The translations under genes were made by a program, and so were the position numbers. From contig DATLOC010000058.1 of assembly GCA_035536455.1 (NCBI GenBank), positions 75,310 through 139,309 of the forward strand: 64,000 nt of DNA, written 5' to 3'. The notes beneath the pieces were generated by a model. That model saw only the letters and a list, made by a program, of their open reading frames with translations. It did no database searches and was not told where the DNA came from. Origin of the DNA: DASUNQ01 sp035536455. GTDB lineage: Bacteria; Acidobacteriota; Thermoanaerobaculia; Multivoradales; UBA5704. Below, piece after piece: positions 28,100 to 38,965 of this stretch (position 1 is the first letter of the stretch; every line of letters starts with the position of its first letter).

Positions 28100-29353
28100 A
28101 TGCCGGACTACAGCCCGCTCAAGGCCGTCGACCCCGAGATCTACCAGGCCATCGCCGACGAGCGCTCGCGCCAGAACGACGGGCTCGAGCTGATCGCCTC
28201 GGAGAACTTCGTCAGCCGCGCCGTCCTGGAGGCGACCGGCAGCGTCCTCACCAACAAGTACGCTGAGGGCTACCCCGGCCGCCGCTACTACGGCGGCTGC
28301 GAGTTCGTGGACGTCGCCGAGCGGCTGGCGATCGAGCGCGCCAAGGAGCTCTTCGGCGCCGAGCACGTGAACGTTCAGCCGCACAGCGGCACCTCGGCCA
28401 ATATGGCGGTGTACTTCGCCATGCTCAAGCCCGGCGACAAGCTGATGGGGATGGACCTGTCGTGCGGCGGACATCTGACGCACGGTCACCGGCTCTCGTA
28501 CTCGGGGCGCGACTTCGAGGTGGTGGCCTACGGCGTGGACCGCGAGAGCGAGCGGATCGACTACGAGGTGGTCGAGGCGCAGGCGGTGGCGGAGCGGCCG
28601 CGGCTGATCGTCTGCGGCGCCTCGGCTTACAGCCGGGTGATCGACTTCGCGCGCTTCCGCGAGATCGCGGACGCGGCGGGGGCGCTGCTGATGGCGGACA
28701 TCGCGCACATCGCGGGGCTGGTGGCGACGGGGCTCCACCCGTCGCCGGTGCCGCACTGCCACTTCGTCACGACGACGACCCACAAGACGCTGCGCGGGCC
28801 GCGCGCGGGAATGGTGATGTGCACGGCGGAGCACGCGAAAGAGATCGACCGGGCGGTGTTCCCCGGAATTCAAGGCGGGCCGTTGATGCACGTGGTGGCG
28901 GCGAAGGCGGTGGCGCTCAAGGAGGCGCTGTCGGAGGGGTTCCGTGGGTATCAGCAGCAGATCATGGCGAACGCGCGGCGGCTGGCGGGGCGGCTGGCGG
29001 AGCGGGGGTTCCGCATCGTGTCGGGGGGGACGGACAATCACGTGTTCCTGGTGGATGTGGCGGCGGCGGGGACTACGGGGAAGGTGGCGGAGAAGGCGCT
29101 GGAGGCTGCGGGGATCACGGTCAACAAGAACACGATCCCTTACGACGCGAATCCGCCGCTGGTGGCTTCGGGGATACGGGTCGGCACTGCGGCCCTGACG
29201 ACGCGGGCGATGCGTGAGACCGAGATGGAGCTGGTCGGGGATTTGATGGCCGAGGTGTTGGGGGCGCCTGAGGATGGGGAGGTGCAGGCGGCGGTGCGGG
29301 GGCGGGTGCTCGAGCTCTGTAAGAGATTCCCGCTCTACGACCCGTTGGGTTGA
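28100..29353 (+). CDS. glyA: Serine hydroxymethyltransferase
   Basis: 417 aa, the family's usual length. It interconverts serine and glycine with tetrahydrofolate and supplies one-carbon units. Recognisable are LIASENFVS, TNKYAEGYPGRRYYGGCEFV, NVQPHSGTSANMAVYFAML, DIAHIAGLVATG and the PLP-lysine motif VTTTTHKTLRGPRAG. The 3' third uses a noticeably different codon pattern (more GGG and third-base G), continuing into element C. The folate-linked folC lies convergently across the element. Confidence 0.96.
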   Translation: MPDYSPLKAVDPEIYQAIADERSRQNDGLELIASENFVSRAVLEATGSVLTNKYAEGYPGRRYYGGCEFVDVAERLAIERAKELFGAEHVNVQPHSGTSANMAVYFAMLKPGDKLMGMDLSCGGHLTHGHRLSYSGRDFEVVAYGVDRESERIDYEVVEAQAVAERPRLIVCGASAYSRVIDFARFREIADAAGALLMADIAHIAGLVATGLHPSPVPHCHFVTTTTHKTLRGPRAGMVMCTAEHAKEIDRAVFPGIQGGPLMHVVAAKAVALKEALSEGFRGYQQQIMANARRLAGRLAERGFRIVSGGTDNHVFLVDVAAAGTTGKVAEKALEAAGITVNKNTIPYDANPPLVASGIRVGTAALTTRAMRETEMELVGDLMAEVLGAPEDGEVQAAVRGRVLELCKRFPLYDPLG

Positions 29354-29358
29354 TCGCC

Positions 29359-29523
29359 GCCCTCCGCGGTGCGCTCCCCAGAGGGAACGGCGCGCGCTAT
29401 TTGTGGACTGCGGGATCTGAGGCGCGCGCCTCCGCTCCGCTGCGCGCCGGATCGCGTGGGGCCTGCGGTGGGCGTTGCCGGCGCTTGCGGAGAGGTCCCT
29501 CTGGGGAGCGCACCGCGGAGGGC
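29359..29523. repeat. Palindromic element copy C (inverted relative to A and B)
   Basis: Perfect 28-bp inverted arms (29359-29386 and 29496-29523) flank a core which, read on the minus strand, aligns with copies A and B: CTCTCCGCAAGCGCC, GGCAAC, CGCAGGCC, GGCGCGCGCCTCAGATCCCG and GCGCGCGCCG. With copy A it shares the CTCAGATCCCG-AGTCC loop almost exactly. Its arms are unrelated to those of A and B. It fills the gap between glyA and folC, which converge. Confidence 0.9.
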
Positions 29524-29532
29524 TACCGTTGG

Positions 29533-30849
29533 TTAGGCCGCGGGGGGTGGGAGGTTGAAACGCTGGCGGAGGGCGGTGCGGAGCTCGCCTACTAGGACGA
29601 TCGAGCCGCAGGCGACTAGGAGGGAAGACGGGGCGGCGAGGGCGAGGTCCAGGGCTTTCGTTGGGTCGGGCTCGGTGTGGACGTCGGGGCGGCCGGCCAT
29701 GAGCGCCGCCAGCTCTTCGGCGGGGCGGGCTCGGGGGCTGGTCGGTTGGGTAAGGACGATGCGCTCCGCGCGGGAGTCCAGGTGGGGGAGCATCTCACCG
29801 GCCGGTTTGTCGGCTAGGACCCCGAAGAGGAGATCGAAGGGCTCCCCTTGCTGGTCGAGGAAGGCGGTGAGGACGGCGATGCCGGCGGGGTTATGGGCGG
29901 CGTCTAGGAGGACGCGGCGGCCGTCGGGGAGCTCTACCGGCTCGAGGCGGCCGGGCCAGCGGCAGGCTTCGGCGCCGGCGGCGATGGCGGCGGGGGTCAG
30001 GCGGGGGAAGCCCGCGCCTTGCAGGGCCGCCGCCGCCGCCATGGCGAGGACGAGGTTGCCCGCCTGGTGTTCGCCGAGGAGGTGGAGCCGTAGGACGCGG
30101 CGCTCGCCGGCGGCGACTAGGTGAACCTCCTGGCCCGCCCAGCCCAGGGGCTCGACGGACTCGATCCAGACCTCCGGATCGACGGTGTTCAGCTCCGCGC
30201 CGATCTCCTCGGCCGCGATCAGGAGCGCGCGCTCCGCCGCCTGCTTCTCGACCCAGGCGACCGCCGGCCTCCCGCGGCGCAGGATGCCGGCCTTCTCGCG
30301 CGCGATCGCGGCGAGGGTCGGGCCCAGGTACTCGCGGTGCTCGAGGCTGATCGGGGTGATGACGGAGAGGACCGGCTCGACGACGTTGGTGGCGTCGAGC
30401 CGCCCGCCCATCCCGACCTCCAGCACCGCCAGCTCCACCGCGTCCTCGGCGAAGGCGAGGAAGGCGGCGGCGGTGAGCGCCTCGAAGTAAGTCGGCAACT
30501 CCCCGCCGTCGGCCTCGGCCGCCGCGACCACCCGCTCGATCAACTCCGCGAGCCGTGCGCGCTCGATCGCCCGCCCGTCGATCCGGATCCGCTCCTCGAC
30601 GCTCTCCAGGTGCGGCGAGGTGTAGTGCCCCACCCGATACCCGGCCGCGCCGGCCATGGCGGCGAGAAGCGCCGAGGTCGACCCCTTCCCGTTGCTGCCG
30701 GCGACGAGGACCGAAGGGAACCGCGCCTGCGGATCACCAAGCGCCGCGAGGAGCACGCGCAGGCGGTCGAGCCCCAGGCGGATGCCGAGAGCCTCGAGGC
30801 GAGCGAGGACGCGGTCGGGATCGGTGGTCAGCTGAAATGCCGGAGACAC
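29533..30849 (-). CDS. folC: Folylpolyglutamate synthase / dihydrofolate synthase
   Basis: 438 aa. This Mur-ligase-type ATP enzyme adds glutamate to folates. The P-loop is VAGSNGKGSTSALLAAMAG. Further motifs are GHYTSPHLESVEERIRIDG, LEVGMGGRLDATNVV and, in the C-terminal domain, LLDAAHNPAGIAVL. Its start lies 22 nt inside the 3' end of accD, so the two are translationally coupled. The accD-folC pairing is common in bacteria. The C-terminal segment is predicted intact. Confidence 0.94.
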   Translation of the reverse strand: MSPAFQLTTDPDRVLARLEALGIRLGLDRLRVLLAALGDPQARFPSVLVAGSNGKGSTSALLAAMAGAAGYRVGHYTSPHLESVEERIRIDGRAIERARLAELIERVVAAAEADGGELPTYFEALTAAAFLAFAEDAVELAVLEVGMGGRLDATNVVEPVLSVITPISLEHREYLGPTLAAIAREKAGILRRGRPAVAWVEKQAAERALLIAAEEIGAELNTVDPEVWIESVEPLGWAGQEVHLVAAGERRVLRLHLLGEHQAGNLVLAMAAAAALQGAGFPRLTPAAIAAGAEACRWPGRLEPVELPDGRRVLLDAAHNPAGIAVLTAFLDQQGEPFDLLFGVLADKPAGEMLPHLDSRAERIVLTQPTSPRARPAEELAALMAGRPDVHTEPDPTKALDLALAAPSSLLVACGSIVLVGELRTALRQRFNLPPPAA

Positions 30850-31673
30850 GTCGCCAGCGTCGCCTTCATCTCCGCCCGCGGGACGATCATGTCGAGGAAG
30901 CCGTGCTCGAGGAGGAACTCGCTGCGCTGGAAGCCTTCGGGGAGGCTCTGGCGGATGGTCTGCTCGATGACGCGCGGGCCGGCGAAGCCGATCAAGGCGC
31001 CGGGCTCGGCGATGTTGAGGTCGCCGAGCATGGCGAAGGAGGCGGTGACGCCGCCGGTGGTCGGGTCGGTGAGGACCGAGAGGTAGGGCACCTTCGCGTC
31101 GCGCAGCCGCGCCAGGGCGCCGGCGATCTTCGCCATCTGCATCAGCGACAGCACCCCCTCCTGCATGCGCGCGCCGCCCGAGGCGGAGACGACGACCAGC
31201 GGCCAGCTACGGTCGAGCGCGCGCTCGGCGGCGCGGGTCACTTTCTCGCCGACGACCGAGCCCATCGAGCCGCCCATGAAGCGGTACTCGAGCGCCGCCA
31301 GCACCACCGGGATCTCCTCGATCTCTCCCTGGACGACGACGACCGCGTCGCGCTCGCCGACCGCCTGCTGGTAGGTCTTGAGCCGTTCGCGGTAGCGCTT
31401 GGTGTCGCGGAAGCCGAGGGGGTCGCTCGGGCTGACGCTGGCGAAGAGCTCCTCGGGCTCGGGCTCGTCGAGGAGGAGGGCGATGCGGGCGCGGGCGTCG
31501 ATGCGGAAGTGGTAGCCGCACTTGGGGCAGACGCGGAGGTTCTTGTCGAGCTCGCGGGAGTAGACGACCTCCTTGCACCCCTCGCACTTGACCCAGAGCC
31601 CTTCGGGCACGGTCGAGCGCGCCCGGTCCTGGCGCAGCGCCTTGGGTTGCTTGGTTTTGCGGAACCAGGCCAT
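30828..31673 (-). CDS. accD: Acetyl-CoA carboxylase carboxyltransferase beta subunit
   Basis: 281 aa. It is the zinc-finger subunit of the carboxyltransferase that makes malonyl-CoA for fatty acid synthesis. The N-terminal finger has four Cys (CEGCKEVVYSRELDKN, then CPKCGYHFRID). The catalytic crotonase fold shows SASGGARMQEGVLSLMQMAK and a downstream YLSVLTDPTTGGVTASFAML block, ending in the usual IIxQTIRQ-like helix. Its 3' end overlaps folC. accA is not in the window. Confidence 0.95.
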   Translation of the reverse strand: MAWFRKTKQPKALRQDRARSTVPEGLWVKCEGCKEVVYSRELDKNLRVCPKCGYHFRIDARARIALLLDEPEPEELFASVSPSDPLGFRDTKRYRERLKTYQQAVGERDAVVVVQGEIEEIPVVLAALEYRFMGGSMGSVVGEKVTRAAERALDRSWPLVVVSASGGARMQEGVLSLMQMAKIAGALARLRDAKVPYLSVLTDPTTGGVTASFAMLGDLNIAEPGALIGFAGPRVIEQTIRQSLPEGFQRSEFLLEHGFLDMIVPRAEMKATLATCLRHFS

Positions 31674-31720
31674 CGCGGAGGGATGTGCCCGCCCCCCTCA
31701 CGATCGGGGCGGCGGCGGGG

Positions 31721-31751
31721 CCGGAGCGGGCGCCTGAGGGCGCCGCTCCGG
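31721..31751 (-). terminator. GC-rich hairpin, probable terminator of the 77-aa gene
   Basis: CCGGAGCG(G)GCGCC (31721-31734) pairs with GGCGCCGCTCCGG (31739-31751) around a TGAG loop, with one bulged base. It lies just behind the small gene's stop on the minus strand. There is no U-run, so termination strength is uncertain. Confidence 0.45.
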
Positions 31752-31757
31752 AAGGGG

Positions 31758-31991
31758 TCAGGCCTCGGCGGCCTGGTTCTCCTCGGCCTCGAGGTCGTTG
31801 GTGACCCCGAGCCGCATGCAGGCGGCGTCGTACATCTGGCGTGAGGCCTTCTTGGCGTTCTGCAGCTCAGCCAGGCGGTCCTTGACCTTGGCCAGCTCCT
31901 CCTCGATCTGCCGGTCGAGGTCCTCCATCTCCTGCTTGGTCACGGCGAGAGTGTTCTCGTAGAACTTCCGCTGCTGATCGGTCAGGCTCAT
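31758..31991 (-). CDS. Small coiled-coil protein of unknown function
   Basis: 77 aa from ATG 31991, preceded by GGAGGGGACG. Almost the whole protein is heptad-like and charged (MEDLDRQIEEELAKVKDRLA), predicting a helical coiled coil, with a single Cys in DAACMRLGV and an acidic tail. No signal or membrane segment. It lies 25 nt downstream of the kinase-TonB fusion gene on the same strand, so the two may be co-transcribed. I do not recognise the family. Confidence 0.65.
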   Translation of the reverse strand: MSLTDQQRKFYENTLAVTKQEMEDLDRQIEEELAKVKDRLAELQNAKKASRQMYDAACMRLGVTNDLEAEENQAAEA

Positions 31992-32016
31992 CGTCCCCTC
32001 CGTGACTGGGCGCGGC

Positions 32017-35181
<3,165 letters not shown>

Positions 35182-35211
35182 ACGGCGGCTCCTCGGGGGA
35201 CTGAGGGGGTC

Positions 35212-35241
35212 GTTGTAGCACCCAGCGACCCGCCCAGTCAA
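35212..35241 (-). promoter_or_regulatory. Sigma-70 type promoter of the kinase-TonB gene
   Basis: Reading the minus strand, TTGACT (35236-35241), an 18-nt spacer, then TACAAC (35212-35217). It lies 31 nt upstream of ATG 35181, in the divergent gap with yebC (35182-35346). Confidence 0.6.
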
Positions 35242-35346
35242 CCGGAAACTTCGCCGATTCTTGCACTTACGGAGGCCGCCCCGGGCTGCGCGCCGGCCTC
35301 CTGTAAAATCGCCGCCTGCGCCACCGTCCGAGAGGGAGCCCGTTCC

Positions 35347-36090
35347 ATGTCCGGCCATAGCAAGTGGAGCACGATCAAGCACAAGAAGGCGGCCACCGAC
35401 CACCGCCGCGGCAAGCTCTTCACCAAGCTCCTGCGCGAGATCACCGTCTCGGCGCGGCTCGGCGGCGGCGACCCGCGCGGCAACCCCCGACTGCGCGCCG
35501 CGATGCTCGAGGCGCGCGGCAACAGCGTCCCCGGCGACAACATCGACCGGGCGATCAAGAAGGGCACCGGCGAGCTCGAAGGGGAGTCCTATGAGGAGTT
35601 CACCTACGAGGGGTACGGCCCCGGCGGCGTGGCGATGATCGTCGAGGGCCTGACCGACAACCGCAACCGCACCGCCTCCGAGGTCCGCCACCTCTTCTCC
35701 CGCCACGGCGGCAACCTGGGCGAGAACGGCTGCGTGGCCTGGATGTTCAAGCGCCGCGGCTACTTCGCGCTCGAGCCCGGGGCAATGGATGAGGAGGCCT
35801 TCCTCGAGCTCGCCCTCGACTTGGGCGTCGACGACGTCTCGACCGAGGGCGGCGAGCTCGAGATCTACACCGCCGTCGAGGACTACAACCGGGTGCGCGA
35901 GGAGCTCGAGCGGCGGGAGCTGCCGCTCGCGGCCAAGGAGCTGGCGATGGTCCCCGACTCGACGATCGGAGTCGCCAACCCCGCCCAGGTCCTGCGCCTG
36001 ATCGACGCCCTCGAGGACCAGGACGACGTGCAGCACGTCTGGGCCAACCTCGAGGTCGACGAGGGCGTGCTGGCGGCGCAGGAAGGGTAG
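35347..36090 (+). CDS. yebC: YebC/PmpR family (TACO1-like) regulatory protein
   Basis: 247 aa from ATG 35347, giving the invariant start MSGHSKWSTIKHKKAATD. The family acts on translation of proline-rich or difficult mRNAs and in some species as a DNA-binding regulator. Also seen: GGDPRGNPRLRAAMLEARGN, MPGDNIDRAIKKG-like block (SVPGDNIDRAIKKGTGE), YGPGGVAMIVEGLTDNRNRT and NLGENGCVAWMFKRRG. It is directly followed by ruvC (34 nt), the usual neighbour of yebC. Confidence 0.96.
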   Translation: MSGHSKWSTIKHKKAATDHRRGKLFTKLLREITVSARLGGGDPRGNPRLRAAMLEARGNSVPGDNIDRAIKKGTGELEGESYEEFTYEGYGPGGVAMIVEGLTDNRNRTASEVRHLFSRHGGNLGENGCVAWMFKRRGYFALEPGAMDEEAFLELALDLGVDDVSTEGGELEIYTAVEDYNRVREELERRELPLAAKELAMVPDSTIGVANPAQVLRLIDALEDQDDVQHVWANLEVDEGVLAAQEG

Positions 36091-36124
36091 CCGCCCGGCG
36101 CCGCCCCCGCCGAGCGCCCCCGCG

Positions 36125-36616
36125 ATGCTCATCCTGGGGCTCGACCCCGGCAGCCTCCACACCGGCTACGGCGTCGTGGAGCGGCGCGGCTCGGCGCTGG
36201 CGGCGCTCGACCTCGGCCGCTTCTCCTGCTCGCGCAGCCAGCCGCTCCCCGACCGTCTCGCCCACCTCGCCGGGTGCCTGGCCGCGCTCCTCGACCGCTG
36301 GCGCCCCGAGACGGTGGCGCTCGAGACCCCCTTCCACGGCCTCAACAGCCGCTCGCTCATCGTGCTCGCCGAGGCGCGCGGCGCGCTCCTCGCCACGCTT
36401 TCGGGGCGCGGCATCCTGCTGCGCGAGTACAGCCCGGCCGAGGTCAAGTCGGCGGTCACCGGCAACGGCCGCGCCGACAAGCGGCAAGTCGCGCACATGG
36501 TCAAGCTGCTTCTCGCTCTTCAAGGCGACGGCTGGGCGAGCGACGCCACCGACGCCCTCGCTCTCGCCATCTGCGCCGCGCAGCGCGCGCGCCTCGACAC
36601 CCTGGCCGGGAGATAG
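36125..36616 (+). CDS. ruvC: Holliday junction resolvase RuvC
   Basis: 163 aa. It resolves Holliday junctions with RuvAB. Catalytic acids can be placed in GLDPGSLHTGYGVVE (Asp), ALETPF (Glu; the usual IEQVF is replaced by LETPF) and ATDALALAIC (two acids near the C-terminus: DATDAL). Starts 34 nt after yebC; ruvA and ruvB are not found next to it. Length matches the family (~170). Confidence 0.93.
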   Translation: MLILGLDPGSLHTGYGVVERRGSALAALDLGRFSCSRSQPLPDRLAHLAGCLAALLDRWRPETVALETPFHGLNSRSLIVLAEARGALLATLSGRGILLREYSPAEVKSAVTGNGRADKRQVAHMVKLLLALQGDGWASDATDALALAICAAQRARLDTLAGR

Positions 36617-36669
36617 CGCGTGGTAGCATCCTTTTCGACGTCGGATCGGTTTTAAACATAGAGAGATCA

Positions 36670-37488
36670 ATGGCTTTCCAAGGCTCTCTCAAAGAGCTGC
36701 CGCTCCCCGACATCATCCAGCTCGTGTCGGTGTCGGGGAAGACGGGAGTCTTCGCGCTCCGCCGCGCCGGCGAGGGCTCGGGGGAGATCTACCTGCGCGG
36801 CGGCCAGATCGTGCACGCCACCCTCGGCGAGCTGCGCGGCGAGGAGGCGGTCTACGAGCTGGCCATCTGGCCCGAGGGGGAGTTCGTCTTCACCCCCGGC
36901 CAGGAGACCGACACGACGACGATCCAGAAGTCCAACACCAACCTCCTGATGGAGGCGGCGCGGCGGATCGACGAGTGGCAGATCCTGTCCAAGCGCATCC
37001 CGTCGACGCGCCTGGTGCCGGTCTTCACCTCCCAGGCCGCCACCACCTCGGTCTCCTTCACGCCGCAGGAGTGGGGCCTGATCTGCAAGATCGACGAGCG
37101 GCGCTCGATCGAGGAGATCGCGATCGGGCTCAACACCAGCCCCTTCGAGGCCTGCAAGCTCCTCTACGGCCTCATCACCTCGGGCCTCGTGGCGCTCAAG
37201 GAGGACCTCTCGCGCTTGAACACCGAGCGCCTCCACCGCATGAGCCACGAGGAACTGGCGCGCCTGGCCGAGGCGATCCACGGCCACGCCCGCGAGCTCC
37301 TCTCCGGCCACGACCGCCAGGGCGAGCTCGACATCAACCTGCGCATGAGCAAGGCCGAGCTGGAAGCCGGCCGCGGCACCGAAGCCATCCTCGACCTCGT
37401 CCGCGCCGAAGAGAAAGCCGTCTCCGCCGCCCTCGGCCCCCACCAGACCAAGACCTTCCTCGACCGCGCCGCGCAGCTCCTGCGCTGA
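36670..37488 (+). CDS. DUF4388-type signalling protein
   Basis: 272 aa. The first ~100 residues match the DUF4388/PATAN-like pattern (FQGSLKELPLPDIIQLVSVS, GKTGVFALRR...GEIYLRGGQIVHA, GEEAVYELAIWPEGEFVFTP), common in Myxococcota and Acidobacteriota, where such proteins often act with Ras-like GTPases or response regulators in motility or pilus control. The middle contains a winged-helix-like part (EWGLICKIDERRSIEEIAIG). No membrane segment. It begins 53 nt after ruvC. Confidence 0.75.
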   Translation: MAFQGSLKELPLPDIIQLVSVSGKTGVFALRRAGEGSGEIYLRGGQIVHATLGELRGEEAVYELAIWPEGEFVFTPGQETDTTTIQKSNTNLLMEAARRIDEWQILSKRIPSTRLVPVFTSQAATTSVSFTPQEWGLICKIDERRSIEEIAIGLNTSPFEACKLLYGLITSGLVALKEDLSRLNTERLHRMSHEELARLAEAIHGHARELLSGHDRQGELDINLRMSKAELEAGRGTEAILDLVRAEEKAVSAALGPHQTKTFLDRAAQLLR

Positions 37489-37522
37489 GCGGCGGGCGCC
37501 CAAGGGCGCCGGGACCGGCGCG

Positions 37523-37528
37523 TATACT
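37523..37528 (+). promoter_or_regulatory. -10 box giving a probable leaderless mRNA for the nucleotidyltransferase gene
   Basis: TATACT lies exactly 6 nt before GTG 37535. No ribosome site is seen between. No clear -35 box. Confidence 0.5.
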
Positions 37529-37534
37529 GCCTTC

Positions 37535-37945
37535 GTGGACACCGCGACGATCGAGCGCCGCTTGTGCGAGTTCTTCGCCGCCTCGCCGCTGGCGGCGGAG
37601 GGGATCGTCACGGCCTACCTCTTCGGCAGCGTGGCGCGCGGCGAGGCCGGTGCGGCGAGCGACGTCGACGTCGCGGTGCTCCCGGCGGCCGGGCCGCCGC
37701 CCGGGCTCGCGGGCCTCTACCTGCGCCTCCAGGGCGAGCTGGAGCGCCATCTCGGACTCCCGGTCCAAGTGACGGTCCTCGACGGCGCCCCGGTGGACTT
37801 GATCCACCGCGTGCTGCGGGACGGCCGCCTGCTCCTCGAGCGCAACCCCTCGCGCCGTATCGCCTTCGAGGTCAAGGCCCGCCGCGAGTTCTTCGACCTC
37901 CAGCCCATCCTGCGCCGCTACCGCCGCATGCCCGCCGAGGGATGA
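37535..37945 (+). CDS. MntA-like nucleotidyltransferase antitoxin
   Basis: 136 aa, GTG start. The minimal nucleotidyltransferase signature GSVARGEAGAASDVDVAVL contains the GSxxRG...SDxD catalytic residues. In MntA/HepT systems MntA AMPylates the HepT toxin and silences it. Its stop overlaps the start of a hepT-like gene (ATGA), the usual order for the pair, but that partner is broken. The C-terminal part has FFDLQPILRRYRRM, typical of the family. Confidence 0.85.
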   Translation: MDTATIERRLCEFFAASPLAAEGIVTAYLFGSVARGEAGAASDVDVAVLPAAGPPPGLAGLYLRLQGELERHLGLPVQVTVLDGAPVDLIHRVLRDGRLLLERNPSRRIAFEVKARREFFDLQPILRRYRRMPAEG

Positions 37946-38162
37946 CCGACCGCGACCTGGTCTTCAAGAAGCTGGCTGCGATCGAGACGTACGTGCGCGA
38001 GCTGCGCACGAGATGGCCGCGGCGCTCCAGGAGATGGCCAGCTTCCGCAACGTCCTGGTTCACGACTACGACTCGCTGAACCTGGGAATCGTCGAGGAAG
38101 TGGTACGCAACCGCCTCGACGACCTCCTTGCCTTCGCCAGCGCTGTGCGGGCGCGCTGCTAG
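37942..38162 (+). pseudogene. HepT-like toxin with internal deletion and frameshift
   Basis: The frame from ATG 37942 encodes TDRDLVFKKLAAIETYVREL, the normal HepT N-terminus, and then loses frame near 38010. From 38013 another frame gives MAAALQEMASFRNVLVHDYD and continues to the end with the RNVLVHDY (RxxxxHxY) nuclease motif. About 60 residues usually present between these blocks are missing. The toxin is therefore probably inactive while its MntA partner is intact. Confidence 0.85.
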
Positions 38163-38200
38163 CCAGCCAACTGGCGCTGTATCCGCACGTCTAATGTGGC

Positions 38201-38962
38201 ATGCGCACGTCGCGTTGTGTCCTTGCCTGGCTCTGCCTGCTATTGGGCTCGCTCGCCCTTGCCTGCACTGCCTCCGGCCCGGCGAGCGCGCGCCGCGAGC
38301 GCGAGCCGTCGCTCGCCGAGGTCGTCGCGCGACACACTCAGGCGCTGGGCGGCGCCGCGGCCATCGAGGGGATCGACAGCCTGCGCTACGAGCTCGACAT
38401 CGTCGAGCCCGCGTTCACCGTCCGCGCCACCTATGTCGTCGATCGCCGGGGCCGGATGCGGATCGACGTCTACTCCGGCGAGAAGCGGGTCTTCACCGAG
38501 GCCTTCGACGGCCGGAGCGGCTGGCAGCTCGGCGCTGACGGCGAGGCGCCGCGCGACGCCAGCCCGGAAGGGGCCGCCGCTCTCTGGCACGGCACGCAGT
38601 ACCCCACCAACATCCTCGGGCTGCACGAGATGGCCGCGCGCGGCCACCGGGTCGAGCTGGCCGGCGACCACGCGCTCCGCCTGGTCCTGAGCGACGGTTG
38701 GGAGATGCGGTACACCCTCGATCCGGCGACCCACCTCATCGCCCGCGCGCAGGACGAGCGGGCGCTCCACCCCGACCTCGACCCGACCGTCAAGCGGCTG
38801 GAGACCGTGTGGAGCGACTACCGGCCGCTCGGCGGCACGCACAAGCCGTTCCGCTCGATCCAGATCGACTTGGCGACCGGCGCGGTGGTCCAGACCGCGA
38901 CGATCACGAAAGCGGAGGTCAACCCGCCGCTCGAGTCTTCGCTCTTCGCGCGCCCGAGCTGA
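38201..38962 (+). CDS. Outer-membrane lipoprotein, LolA/LolB-like
   Basis: 253 aa. The N-terminus is a lipoprotein signal with lipobox LALAC (Cys at about residue 22), so it should be diacylated and anchored. The remainder resembles the outer-membrane lipoprotein-sorting protein family: SLRYELDIVEPAFTVRATYV, VFTEAFDGRSGWQL, then a long beta-strand pattern (YRPLGGTHKPFRSIQIDLAT). This fold usually binds lipid or lipoprotein acyl chains. It stands alone between hepT and the convergent glgP, 3 nt from the latter's stop. Confidence 0.75.
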   Translation: MRTSRCVLAWLCLLLGSLALACTASGPASARREREPSLAEVVARHTQALGGAAAIEGIDSLRYELDIVEPAFTVRATYVVDRRGRMRIDVYSGEKRVFTEAFDGRSGWQLGADGEAPRDASPEGAAALWHGTQYPTNILGLHEMAARGHRVELAGDHALRLVLSDGWEMRYTLDPATHLIARAQDERALHPDLDPTVKRLETVWSDYRPLGGTHKPFRSIQIDLATGAVVQTATITKAEVNPPLESSLFARPS

Positions 38963-38965
38963 CCG

